Assembly: GCF_014069875.1 (NCBI RefSeq)
Contig: NZ_CP059676.1
Coordinates: 372,001-436,000 of the forward strand
From: Flaviflexus equikiangi
GTDB taxonomy: Bacteria > Actinomycetota > Actinomycetes > Actinomycetales > Actinomycetaceae
Reading direction: 5' to 3'
DNA: 64,000 bases
The translations under genes and the position numbers were made by a program. The notes beneath the pieces were generated by a model that did not search any database, was not told where the DNA came from, and saw only the letters and a program-made list of their open reading frames with translations. Of the stretch, positions 43,687 to 51,635 are shown piece after piece; the stretch's first letter is position 1; each line of letters begins with the position of its first letter.

Positions 43687-44150
43687 TCGTCTGAGTCGTG
43701 GTAGCTTTCGTTCGCGCCATCGTAGTCCTTCGCGATGGCAGAGAACTCGAACGTGTCCCCGTCGTCGAGGGTGGCCGTGAACTCGATCTCGTCGCCCGCC
43801 TCGATCGGCTCGGTCACGCCCATGAGCATGAGGTGATTGCCGCCCGGCTCGAGCACGAGATCGCCCCCGGCCTCGATCGTGAAGCCGCCCGAGATCTCCT
43901 GCATCGACATCTCGCCGTCCGTACCCATGACGGTCTCGTGAAGCTCGACCCTTTCGGCCGCGGGAGACGTGACGGAGACGATGACGACCGGTTCGTCGCC
44001 ATCGTAGGAGAGGGTGCCGAAAGCGCTCGTCATATGCTCATCGGATGCTTTCACCCACGTGTCGACGACGGATATCGTGGGGTCGCTCTCGCTTGAGCAG
44101 GCTCCGAGGATCAGCAGGCAGGCCGTCGCCGCAGACAGGCGTTTCAGCAT
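43683..44150 (-). CDS. PCu(A)C-type copper chaperone lipoprotein
   Basis: Exported lipoprotein of 155 aa: signal KRLSAATACLLILGAC with lipobox at about 15-19, then the PCuAC beta barrel with the copper motif made of His in VELHETVMG (near 78), Met residues of EMSMQE and HLMLMG near 113. It carries Cu(I) outside the membrane. ATG 44150 chosen; GTG 44153 is possible. It is the first gene of a two-gene operon with the DyP peroxidase. Confidence 0.88.
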   Translation of the reverse strand: MLKRLSAATACLLILGACSSESDPTISVVDTWVKASDEHMTSAFGTLSYDGDEPVVIVSVTSPAAERVELHETVMGTDGEMSMQEISGGFTIEAGGDLVLEPGGNHLMLMGVTEPIEAGDEIEFTATLDDGDTFEFSAIAKDYDGANESYHDSDE

Positions 44151-44153
44151 CAC

Positions 44154-44440
44154 GTTTCTTTCTGTTCACGGCCGTCGAGTCCCGGCCATCGCGAGTGGAG
44201 AGCACGGCACGTCCGTGCCGCCGCGAGACAGTATATCGGCTCGCAGTGGGGCGATGGCGGGGTTTGACCGAGAAGAGCAGGCATTTCCCCGCCTGCTGTG
44301 CCCCCGGTCACTCCCAAGCTTGACGTTGCCTGAGTTCGTGGGTTCGTCCCAGCGGGAAATGCGACGACTGATCTGGGCAGGGCCAAGCCCGTTGTATAGA
44401 CTGCAGTTAGTGTCAAACGAGATCTTGGAGGAATTGCACA
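44154..44440. other. 287-bp divergent intergenic region
   Basis: Holds upstream regions of the PCuAC-DyP operon and the Bax-inhibitor gene. Two inverted repeats are visible: GGCACG/CGTGCC near 44204-44218, and AGCAGGC/GCCTGCT at 44276-44297. No coding sequence supported. Confidence 0.5.
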
Positions 44441-45397
44441 ATGAGCAATCCGATTATGTCGCGCAACCCGTATTTCACGGAGCAGCGCACGCCCGCGGGA
44501 TACCCGGCCATGCCGGGCTACCAGCCGGGCGAAGGACAGCAGCCCCCGCAGGGCTACACGCAGCAGGCCCCGCAAGGTTACCCACAGCAGGGGTACGCGC
44601 AGCAGGGCTACGCACAGCCTAACCAGCCGCGGTACAGCTACGATCAGGAGCCGACAGTCTTCGGCGGGCAGGATCGCGCGGCGAACGGCGAACCGGCACT
44701 GACGTATGAAGACATCATGATGAAGACCGGGATCCTTCTCGGTGTCACCATCATCACGGCCATCCTCTCCTGGATGCTCTTCGTTCCGGAGAACGGCGAC
44801 TCGGCCGCCATGTCGACCGCGCTCGGCGTGGCTGTCATCAGCTCCCTCGCAGCGTTCGGCGTCGGCATGGTCATGGCGTTCAAGCGTCAGCTCGGCCCCG
44901 GCCTCACCATCGGCTACTCGGCACTGCAGGGCATCTCCCTCGGTACCCTGACCGGCGTTCTCGAAATCATGTACGAGGGCATCGCCATCCAGGCCGTTCT
45001 CGCAACAGCTTCCGTTGTGGCCGTGTGCTGGTTCCTGCACACGTCAGGCCTGGTCCGCACCACCCCGAAGGGCATGAAGGTCGTCTTGACCATCATGATC
45101 GCCGGAATCGTCTTCTCCCTCGCAAACCTCCTCCTGTCCTGGACCGGAGTCATCGACGCACCGTGGGGAATGCGCTCCGCTGAAGTCATGGGCATCCCCC
45201 TCGGCGTCATCCTCGGCGTCGTCATGATCGTCGTCGCCTCCTACATGCTGATCAACGACTTCGAGGTCGCCAAGATCGCTGTCGCAAACCGCGCCCCGCG
45301 CTCGTTCGCATGGACTGCGGCGGTCGGCATCGTCATGACGATCCTCTGGATCTACCTCGAGGTGCTGCGCCTGATCGCGATCCTCAACCAGGACTAA
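44441..45397 (+). CDS. Bax inhibitor-1/YccA family membrane protein
   Basis: TMBIM-type membrane protein of 318 aa with seven spans. The first ~65 residues are rich in Gln, Pro, Gly and Tyr with repeats (PQGY, QQGYAQ) and are cytoplasmic; the fold starts at LTYEDIMMKTGILLGVTI near 88. The C-terminal pore-type region ALEG is represented by YEGIAIQ and DFEVAKIAV. The family conducts calcium or protons in some members; bacterial role unclear. ATG 44441 with GGAGG eight bases upstream. Two hairpins end the transcript. Confidence 0.88.
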   Translation: MSNPIMSRNPYFTEQRTPAGYPAMPGYQPGEGQQPPQGYTQQAPQGYPQQGYAQQGYAQPNQPRYSYDQEPTVFGGQDRAANGEPALTYEDIMMKTGILLGVTIITAILSWMLFVPENGDSAAMSTALGVAVISSLAAFGVGMVMAFKRQLGPGLTIGYSALQGISLGTLTGVLEIMYEGIAIQAVLATASVVAVCWFLHTSGLVRTTPKGMKVVLTIMIAGIVFSLANLLLSWTGVIDAPWGMRSAEVMGIPLGVILGVVMIVVASYMLINDFEVAKIAVANRAPRSFAWTAAVGIVMTILWIYLEVLRLIAILNQD

Positions 45398-45403
45398 CCG
45401 CAC

Positions 45404-45420
45404 CACCGTCGACGACGGTG
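45404..45420 (+). terminator. First hairpin after the Bax-inhibitor gene
   Basis: CACCGTC-GAC-GACGGTG, exact 7-bp stem, just before the larger terminator. Confidence 0.45.
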
Positions 45421-45426
45421 CGCAGA

Positions 45427-45460
45427 GAGGGGGCCCGGTTCATTCGAACCGGGCCCCCTC
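45427..45460. terminator. Strong bidirectional terminator
   Basis: GAGGGGGCCCGGTTC and its exact complement around ATTC (15-bp stem), between convergent Bax-inhibitor and FKBP genes. This is the strongest hairpin in the window. Confidence 0.8.
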
Positions 45461-45482
45461 CGCGTCGTGATTATTCCACTCG

Positions 45483-45887
45483 CTACTTCACGCCGACGAT
45501 ATCGACGACGAAGACGAGGGTGTCGGTGCCGCCGATGCCGGCCTGGGGAACGCCGCGCGAGCCGTAGCCCTTCTCGGGCGGGATCGACACGAGAACGCGG
45601 GAACCGACCGTCTTGCCGACGAGGGATTCATCCCATCCGGCGATCACGGTGCCGACACCGATCGGGAAGCTTGTCGTGCTGCCGCGCTTGTAGGACGAGT
45701 CGAAGAGCCCGCCGTTCCAGATCTGGCCGTGGTAGTTCACCTCGATCTCACGACCGGCGTTGACGATCGGGCCCGTGCCCTCTTCGAGGACGACGACGTG
45801 AAGACCGGCCGGGGCCTGCTCGGTGGGGAACTCGAGGACGGGCTCGTCACCGAAAGAACCGGATGCTGAAGGTAGTTCGACTGCCAT
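45483..45887 (-). CDS. FKBP-type peptidyl-prolyl isomerase
   Basis: Single-domain cytosolic FKBP of 134 aa: VNYHGQIWNGGLFDSSY near 50, FPIGVGTVIAGWDESLVG near 76 and IPPEKGYGSRGVP near 103, C-terminal LVFVVDIV. Catalyses proline isomerisation in protein folding. ATG 45887 has AAAGG nine bases upstream; an ATG 15 bases earlier has none. It stands alone. Confidence 0.93.
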   Translation of the reverse strand: MAVELPSASGSFGDEPVLEFPTEQAPAGLHVVVLEEGTGPIVNAGREIEVNYHGQIWNGGLFDSSYKRGSTTSFPIGVGTVIAGWDESLVGKTVGSRVLVSIPPEKGYGSRGVPQAGIGGTDTLVFVVDIVGVK

Positions 45888-45944
45888 GGAGGCACCTTTC
45901 ATGAAGAAGAAATTACTCGACTAGTGTCCCACACGGGGAGATCG

Positions 45945-46589
45945 TCACCGGGCGATGGGGCAGGGGAGTCCCGTCCGGGAATGACAGTTGTAGCCGGACG
46001 GATTCTTGTCCAGGTACTGCTGGTGATCATCTTCCGCAAAGTAGAAGACGCTGCCAGGTTCGTGGATCTCAGTGACGATCGTGCCCTTGCCTGCCGTGTC
46101 GAGGACATCCTGATAGAGGTCACGGACCCGTTTCGCCGTCTCAAACTGTTCCGCCGTCGTCGCGAAGATCGCGGACCGATACTGGGTGCCCCGATCGTTG
46201 CCCTGACGGTTGAGCGTCGTCGGATCGTGGGATTCGAAGAACGCCTGGAGGATCTCGGCATAGCTCACAGTGGCCGGATCGAAGACAACGCGCACGGTTT
46301 CGGTATGTCCGGTGAGTCCGGTGCACACCTCCATGTATGTCGGGTTCTTCGTGTAGCCGCCCATGAAGCCGACGGCCGTGGTCTCGGCCCCGAGCTCCCA
46401 GAAGATCTTCTCTGCACCCCAATAGCAGCCGAGCGCGAGATAAGTCTCCTCGTGGCCCTCCGCAGGCTGTGCATCAATCCTCGTCCCGAGCACAGTGTGC
46501 GGACGCGGGTTGGGAAGAACGGGAGTGTCGCGACCGGAGAGAGCGGTTTCGGCCGTCACGGACGGTGTAGTGAAATGAAGAAAACCCAT
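45945..46589 (-). CDS. msrA: Peptide methionine-(S)-S-oxide reductase
   Basis: Repairs oxidised methionine. 214 aa from ATG 46589. The catalytic motif reads LGCYWGAEK near residue 55 (GCYWG where GCFWG is usual, a known conservative variant); GGYTKNPTYMEVC near 79 and the resolving cysteines in CHSRTGLPC near the end are present. The first ~30 residues are an N-terminal extension common in actinobacterial MsrA. It is divergent from the AI-2E transporter gene. Confidence 0.94.
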   Translation of the reverse strand: MGFLHFTTPSVTAETALSGRDTPVLPNPRPHTVLGTRIDAQPAEGHEETYLALGCYWGAEKIFWELGAETTAVGFMGGYTKNPTYMEVCTGLTGHTETVRVVFDPATVSYAEILQAFFESHDPTTLNRQGNDRGTQYRSAIFATTAEQFETAKRVRDLYQDVLDTAGKGTIVTEIHEPGSVFYFAEDDHQQYLDKNPSGYNCHSRTGLPCPIAR

Positions 46590-46722
46590 GCCTGAATTGT
46601 CCACCTCGCCACCGGCATACTCAAGGCTTCTCGCTAGGAAAGGAATTTCCCGTCCTTCGGCTCGCCGTGTAGATTCGAGCATCGCGCTTTACACTGAAGG
46701 GCAGGACGATCGAGAGGACAAC

Positions 46723-48087
46723 ATGCCACTGTCAATGGATGATGAGAGGCGCACCATCAAGCAGCGCGCTCTCGACCGTCGCAAGCGGTTAGCACAGGGC
46801 CCGGTGCAGAGGACCGACAGCGCCTACCAGGCGCGCCAGCGCGAACGAGAGCAGAGCGGCGAACACACGGACTCGGCCGTGCCGTGGGCGCTCCGCACCG
46901 CTGCGAGCTGGTCGTGGCGCATACTCCTCATCGGCATCGCCGCCTTCTTCATCATGCGGTTCATGACGTTCTTCAGCACCATCCTGCTCGCGATCCTCAT
47001 CGCCATGCTCCTGACCGTCCTGACTGAGCCGATCCTGCGTTTCTTCCGCTCGAAGGTGCGCATGCCGAGAACGCTGGCCGCCGCGGTTACCCTCGTGTCC
47101 TTCCTCCTTCTCGTCGGCGGACTCGTCGGTGGCGCGGGAGCATCGATCTTCAGCGGCTTCTCCGACCTTTCCGTCAAGGCGGCGGATGGCTTCGACCAGC
47201 TCCTCGAATGGTTGTCGGACAGCCCGCTCGGCATCGGCACCGACCAGCTTGAGGTCTACCTCAACGAGCTGCAGGGCCAGCTGTCCTCCAACGCGGGAAG
47301 TATCGCGGGCGGTGTCCTCAGCGCGACGGGCTCCCTCGTGTCCTTCTTCACCGGCCTGATCCTTGCCCTCTTCACCATGTTCTTCTTCCTCAAAGACGGG
47401 AGGAAGATGTGGTTCTTCATCGTCCGCATGTTCCCGGCAGCGGCCCGTGACGACGTCAACGAAGCCGGTATCCGAGCCTGGTACACGCTCGGTGCCTACA
47501 CCCGCACCCAGATCCAGGTCGCGGCCATCGACGCCGTCGGCATTGCGGGAGTCGCCGCGGTTCTCGGCGTCTCCCTCTGGTTCCCGATCGGTGTCCTCGT
47601 CTTCGTCGGTTCTTTCGTTCCGATCGTCGGTGCCTTCGTCACCGGCGCGATCGCGACGCTTGTCGCCCTCGTCGATCAGGGTGTCGCGGACGCCATCTTC
47701 ATGCTCATCGGCGTTCTCGCTGTCCAGCAGATCGAGGGCAACGTCCTCCAGCCCTACCTCCAGGGCAACAAGCTGTCCCTCCATCCCGTCGTCGTGGTCG
47801 TCGCCGTCGCGGCAGGCAGCATCGTCGCCGGCATCTTCGGTGCCCTGTTCGCGGTGCCCCTCGTCGCGGCCGTCAATGTCGTCGTCAACTATCTCGTGGG
47901 ACGCGACATGTACCCCGAATTGAACTTCGATCCGAACCGTCCCGGCGGACCGCCCGAGGCGCTCGACGAGTACGTGCGGTCAAGCGACGAGAAGTTCGCG
48001 ATCAGAGCGGAACGGGCACAGGCCAACAGCCGCTCGAAGGACCCCGGCATCGACGAGAGCGAGAACGACGCCCAGGACCATGCTTAG
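46723..48087 (+). CDS. AI-2E family transporter
   Basis: TqsA/PerM-type membrane protein of 454 aa with about eight spans. A charged N-terminus of about 55 residues is followed by ILLAILIAMLLTVLTEPILRFF and, in the C-terminal half, the family motif IGVLVFVGSFVPIVGAFVTG and QQIEGNVLQPYLQGNKLSLHPVVV. Family members export the AI-2 signal or ions (Na+/Li+ antiport in some); no luxS is near. ATG 46723 has GAGAGG six bases upstream; TACACT near 46690 is a possible -10. Confidence 0.88.
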   Translation: MPLSMDDERRTIKQRALDRRKRLAQGPVQRTDSAYQARQREREQSGEHTDSAVPWALRTAASWSWRILLIGIAAFFIMRFMTFFSTILLAILIAMLLTVLTEPILRFFRSKVRMPRTLAAAVTLVSFLLLVGGLVGGAGASIFSGFSDLSVKAADGFDQLLEWLSDSPLGIGTDQLEVYLNELQGQLSSNAGSIAGGVLSATGSLVSFFTGLILALFTMFFFLKDGRKMWFFIVRMFPAAARDDVNEAGIRAWYTLGAYTRTQIQVAAIDAVGIAGVAAVLGVSLWFPIGVLVFVGSFVPIVGAFVTGAIATLVALVDQGVADAIFMLIGVLAVQQIEGNVLQPYLQGNKLSLHPVVVVVAVAAGSIVAGIFGALFAVPLVAAVNVVVNYLVGRDMYPELNFDPNRPGGPPEALDEYVRSSDEKFAIRAERAQANSRSKDPGIDESENDAQDHA

Positions 48088-48093
48088 GGAATC

Positions 48094-49026
48094 GTGACCG
48101 GCAAAACCCGGCGGGCCCTGTGCGGGGCAAGCTTCCTCATCCTGCCATCCGCCCTCCTCATCGGCTGGCTGGTGTGGCAGGACACCCTGCCCCCGGTCCT
48201 GCCCACGCACTGGGAGGGAAGCGGAACCCCTGACGGGTTCACAACGACCACGTCGTACACGACCATCATCGGTGCTCTCCTCATCGGTGCCATGCTTGTC
48301 GGACAGGCTGCGTGCCTTCGCGGCGGGGAAGGTGCGCGCTGGTGGGCTGCGGGGGCTGGCATGGTGCAGGGGCTGATGACGTCCCTCTGGTTCGTGCCGG
48401 TACTCCTGACCCGTGCCTCGGGGGATCCGGCCACCGCGCGGCTCGATGCATGGATCGTCGTTCTTATCGCAAGTATCGGGTGGGGTTTCATCCCAGCAGT
48501 CCTCTACCCTGTTTCCCGTCTGACCGTCCAGACCACGCGGATAACGCCAATGTCGTCAGCCGCTCCCGAACCGTGGCAGCGGTCCGTGACGTCGCGTCTT
48601 TTCCTTGCCGTGTGGGCGATGATGATCGTCGTCGCGCTCGGCCTCGTCATCCTGAGCCTCAGCGAGGGAGTGGTGCCTGCGATCGTTGGAGGCCTCATCG
48701 TCCTCCTCAGCGTCCCAGTCGCCCTCATCTCCACCTATCGGGTCAGCATTGACGAGCGCGGGGTACGGGTCACGTCACGCGGAGTTCCGCTCGCCCGTCT
48801 CCCACTCGAGGACATTGCCGATTCCCGAGTGGAAGAGCTCGTGCCGATCGAATGGGGCGGCTGGGGTTGGCGGCTGCGGCCTGGCGGCTCCGCGATCATT
48901 ACCCGGCGCGGGCCGGGACTCGCCATCATCCGCCTCTCCGGACGAATGTTCGCTGTCTCCGTGCCGGACGCTGAGTCAGGGCAGGCAGTGCTCGAGGCCT
49001 ATATCGTCAAGCATCGTTGCGAATGA
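48094..49026 (+). CDS. DUF1648 domain membrane protein
   Basis: Membrane protein of 310 aa. The N-terminal DUF1648 motif is LPTHWEGSGTPDGF near residue 36 after the first span. About six spans in all, then a soluble C-terminal PH-like part (YRVSIDERGVRVTSRG, ADSRVEELVP). Similar to SdpI-like or regulator-type proteins, but no toxin genes are near. GTG start six bases after the AI-2E transporter stop, so probably co-transcribed. The stop overlaps the convergent NIF3-like gene by 20 bases. Confidence 0.7.
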   Translation: MTGKTRRALCGASFLILPSALLIGWLVWQDTLPPVLPTHWEGSGTPDGFTTTTSYTTIIGALLIGAMLVGQAACLRGGEGARWWAAGAGMVQGLMTSLWFVPVLLTRASGDPATARLDAWIVVLIASIGWGFIPAVLYPVSRLTVQTTRITPMSSAAPEPWQRSVTSRLFLAVWAMMIVVALGLVILSLSEGVVPAIVGGLIVLLSVPVALISTYRVSIDERGVRVTSRGVPLARLPLEDIADSRVEELVPIEWGGWGWRLRPGGSAIITRRGPGLAIIRLSGRMFAVSVPDAESGQAVLEAYIVKHRCE

Positions 49027-49321
49027 TGTGGAAGCCTGGCTCCTCATAGGGGTGGGCGGCTTTCAAGGCGCGGATGACGTCAGCTTTGATCTCGCGCGGG
49101 AACGTGATCTCGACCCGGTTCTCCTCAACCTTCTCGAGTTCGCCCACGGATCCGATCGTCGGATCGGCACCGGAGAGGGGACGAAACTGGCCGATGCCGG
49201 GGGACACGAAGGCGCACTCGTCATAGTCGCCGATCTTTCCCGCCCCTGCCGCGCAGACAGCCTCGATCACGTCCTCGGTGTCATCAGCGGGAACGAAGAA
49301 CACCAGAATATCGGTTGCCAT
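49007..49321 (-). CDS. NIF3/YqfO C-terminal-like domain protein
   Basis: Small protein of 104 aa equal to the insert/PII-like domain of YqfO (NIF3 family): ILVFFVPADDTEDVIEAVCAAGAGKIGDYDECAF at the start and AHPYEEPGFHII at the end. The metal-binding NIF3 core is absent; stand-alone versions are known. It forms PII-like trimers in relatives and may bind a nucleotide. GAGAGGAG lies seven bases before ATG 49321. greA upstream is in the same direction with a terminator between. Confidence 0.8.
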   Translation of the reverse strand: MATDILVFFVPADDTEDVIEAVCAAGAGKIGDYDECAFVSPGIGQFRPLSGADPTIGSVGELEKVEENRVEITFPREIKADVIRALKAAHPYEEPGFHIIRNDA

Positions 49322-49355
49322 GCGGCTCCTCTCGTTGCTCGTGCCGAAACGAGAA

Positions 49356-49385
49356 GGTGGGGCACACCTGACGGCACGCCCCACC
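49356..49385 (-). terminator. Terminator after greA
   Basis: GGTGGGGC/GCCCCACC around 14 bases, followed on the minus strand by TTCTCGTTT. Confidence 0.6.
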
Positions 49386-49398
49386 CATTCACTGCTCT

Positions 49399-49881
49399 TT
49401 AGCGGAGCGCTTCCAGCTCCAGGATCTTGATCGTGATGTCCTTGCCGTTGGGAGCCTTGTACGAGCGCTCATCCCCGACCGTTGCACCCATGATCGCGGC
49501 GCCGAGAGGCGCAGCCTCCGGGTACACGTTGATGCTGAGATCCGCCGCCGCCTGGCGGGAGCCGAGAAGGAACTTCTGCTCCTGGCCGTTGATCTCGGCG
49601 GTCACGACGACGCCCGGGCCGACCTTCGACGTGTCGACATCGCCTTCGCCAACCTCTGCGTTGCGCAGGAGAAGGGTGAGCTCGACAATGCGCCCCTCCA
49701 TCTTCGACTGCTCTTCGCGGGCCGCCTGATATCCGCCGTTCTCGCGGAGGTCGCCTTCAGAACGTGCCGCTTCGATACGTTCAGCAACTTCTTCGCGACC
49801 GCGCGTCTCGAGGTCGTGCAACTCCGCGGAGAGGCGGTCGAAGCTTTCCTGCGACAGCCACGTGGTCTGCGGTTCAGTCAT
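49399..49881 (-). CDS. greA: Transcription elongation factor GreA
   Basis: Stimulates transcript cleavage by RNA polymerase stalled in backtrack. 160 aa: N-terminal coiled coil (ELHDLETRGREEVAERIEAARSEGDLRENGGY) with the catalytic Asp/Glu tip DLRENGGY and the C-terminal FKBP-like domain (PLGAAIMGATVGDERSY). ATG 49881 with AAGGAG six bases upstream. Divergent arrangement greA/DUF4307/mca is as in mycobacteria. Confidence 0.96.
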   Translation of the reverse strand: MTEPQTTWLSQESFDRLSAELHDLETRGREEVAERIEAARSEGDLRENGGYQAAREEQSKMEGRIVELTLLLRNAEVGEGDVDTSKVGPGVVVTAEINGQEQKFLLGSRQAAADLSINVYPEAAPLGAAIMGATVGDERSYKAPNGKDITIKILELEALR

Positions 49882-49965
49882 AGTGGTCTCCTTGTGGATA
49901 AAAAAGATGCCGCTATGACGCGGCATGCCTAAGAGACGATGGTAACAGAGCGTGCGCGAGAATGA

Positions 49966-50364
49966 CTAGGACACAGGCACGCAGTACTCGATCGAGCCGG
50001 AGGCGGCCCGTTCAGAGGTCGAGAGGGTCAGCTCGCGGCTCACCGAATCCTCCTCCATCACCCACGTCCACCGTTTCGCTCCGACTTCCGCGAAGTTGTC
50101 GTTGACGGCGGTCGCCGAGCACTCCAGCTCGACGCCGGCCTTCCCATGCACGGTGTAGGTGATGAGAACCTCCGAGTTCGACAGCGGCTTGTGCCCGGTG
50201 TTGATGAGCTGGATCGTGGGATCGCGGCCGATCAGCTGCGAGGCGAGGATCAGGGCTGCGATCAGGGCGGCCGCGACGGTGAGGAGATAGCCGATCTTCT
50301 TCGCGGGGTTGCGATCGAGACCGTAGCGGTCATGCAACTCGGGTGGGAGGTCTGCCATACTCAC
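49966..50364 (-). CDS. DUF4307 domain membrane protein
   Basis: A 132-aa protein with LPPELHDRYGLDR, one span (IGYLLTVAAALIAALILASQLI) and an extracytoplasmic beta-rich domain (VLITYTVHGKAGVELECSATAVN) with two Cys. Matches DUF4307, an actinobacterial family always next to greA and mca. Start is GTG 50364 with AAAGGCG eight bases upstream, or ATG 50358. Function unknown. Confidence 0.85.
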   Translation of the reverse strand: MSMADLPPELHDRYGLDRNPAKKIGYLLTVAAALIAALILASQLIGRDPTIQLINTGHKPLSNSEVLITYTVHGKAGVELECSATAVNDNFAEVGAKRWTWVMEEDSVSRELTLSTSERAASGSIEYCVPVS

Positions 50365-50454
50365 GGCTTACGCCTTTCGAGGAGAAGGTACAGGTGATAT
50401 TGATTGTCTCAGTATTATCGTCGGAGAACATAATTTCTGAAGGGACGAGACGCA

Positions 50455-51318
50455 GTGCCTAGTGAACCCCGCCTCATGGCCATCCACGCACACCCTGACG
50501 ACGAGTCGTCGAAGGGTGCGGCGACCATGGCGTATTACGCCACGATCGGCAGGGTCAAGGTCGTGACGTGCACCGGTGGAGAACGCGGCTCTATCCTCAA
50601 CCCCCGCCTCGTCGGACGCTCCGACATCGAAGAGAACATGCACGAGGTGCGGCGGGGTGAAATGGCGGAAGCCGCGAAAGCGCTCGGGATCGAGCACTCG
50701 TGGCTCGGCTTCATCGACTCGGGCCTGCCCGAGGGCGACCCGCTGCCGCCCCTGCCTGAAGGTTCCTTCGCGGACGTGCCGCTCGAGGAGCCCGTCGCCA
50801 AGCTCGTGGCCGAGATCCGAGCATTCAAACCGCAGGTTCTCACCTGCTACAACGAGCATGGCGGGTACCCACATCCTGACCATATTCGTGTCCACGACGC
50901 AGCCATGGCGGCAGTGAAGGCCGCGGCGGACCCGAGCCAGTATGTCGATGCTGGTGAACCGTGGACCGTGTCGAAAGTCTACTACGATGTGTCGTTCACG
51001 CCCGCACGGGTCACGACAATCCATGAGGCACTGCTCGCCGAGGGGCTCGAGTCCCCCTTCGTCGAATGGATCGAGCACCGCGGGAAGGCTCCCGCACGCC
51101 GGGTCGATGCTCGTATCGAGGTCAGTGACTTCTTCCCGAACCGGGATCGGGCGCTCCTCGCCCACGCCACCCAGATCGACCCCGACGGATTCTTCATGGC
51201 AGTGCCGCGCGACATCGAGGCACGTGTGTGGCCGTGGGAAGAGTTCGAGCTCGCCCACTCGGAGGTCGGTTACCCTGACGATATTGAGACTGACCTTTTT
51301 GCACGGATCGAGGACTGA
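50455..51318 (+). CDS. mca: Mycothiol S-conjugate amidase
   Basis: Zinc amidase that cleaves mycothiol conjugates of toxins into mercapturic acids and GlcN-Ins. 287 aa: AHPDDESSKGAAT near 11 with zinc ligands, TCTGGERGSILNP near 40, EHGGYPHPDHIRVHDA near 140 and the C-terminal WPWEEFELA. Longer and more similar to Mca than to MshB. GTG start with AGGGACGAG upstream. The stop overlaps the next ATG (TGATG). Confidence 0.95.
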   Translation: MPSEPRLMAIHAHPDDESSKGAATMAYYATIGRVKVVTCTGGERGSILNPRLVGRSDIEENMHEVRRGEMAEAAKALGIEHSWLGFIDSGLPEGDPLPPLPEGSFADVPLEEPVAKLVAEIRAFKPQVLTCYNEHGGYPHPDHIRVHDAAMAAVKAAADPSQYVDAGEPWTVSKVYYDVSFTPARVTTIHEALLAEGLESPFVEWIEHRGKAPARRVDARIEVSDFFPNRDRALLAHATQIDPDGFFMAVPRDIEARVWPWEEFELAHSEVGYPDDIETDLFARIED

Positions 51319-51605
51319 TGTTTTTCACGACAACGCCAGGAGACATTCCAACGGAACCGTGGGAGGCAACCCCCGGCATCGAAGGCTTCCTTCTGGGTTT
51401 CTTCGCGATCGGGATCGCGCTCGCGTTCCTCATGTGGTCAATGAACCGCCACCTGAGAAAGATCAAGCACGCCGTCACGATCGAGCAGCAGAAGGCGGAC
51501 GCCGCGAGGGCGGCGAAGACGACAGCAGCCTCGAAGGCCCCAAAGACCGTGACATCGGAGCTCTCAACATCGGAGTCCACGGTCGGGGCTGAGTCTTCCG
51601 ACTGA
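51318..51605 (+). CDS. Small single-span membrane protein (Rv1083-like)
   Basis: 95 aa with one span (IEGFLLGFFAIGIALAFLMWSM), a basic stretch NRHLRKIKHAV and a Ser/Thr/Ala-rich tail. Conserved by position after mca in actinobacteria (Rv1083 in M. tuberculosis). Function unknown. Translation coupled with mca. Confidence 0.8.
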   Translation: MFFTTTPGDIPTEPWEATPGIEGFLLGFFAIGIALAFLMWSMNRHLRKIKHAVTIEQQKADAARAAKTTAASKAPKTVTSELSTSESTVGAESSD

Positions 51606-51635
51606 CCTGGTGGCGGCGGGCTTCCCGCCACCCAC

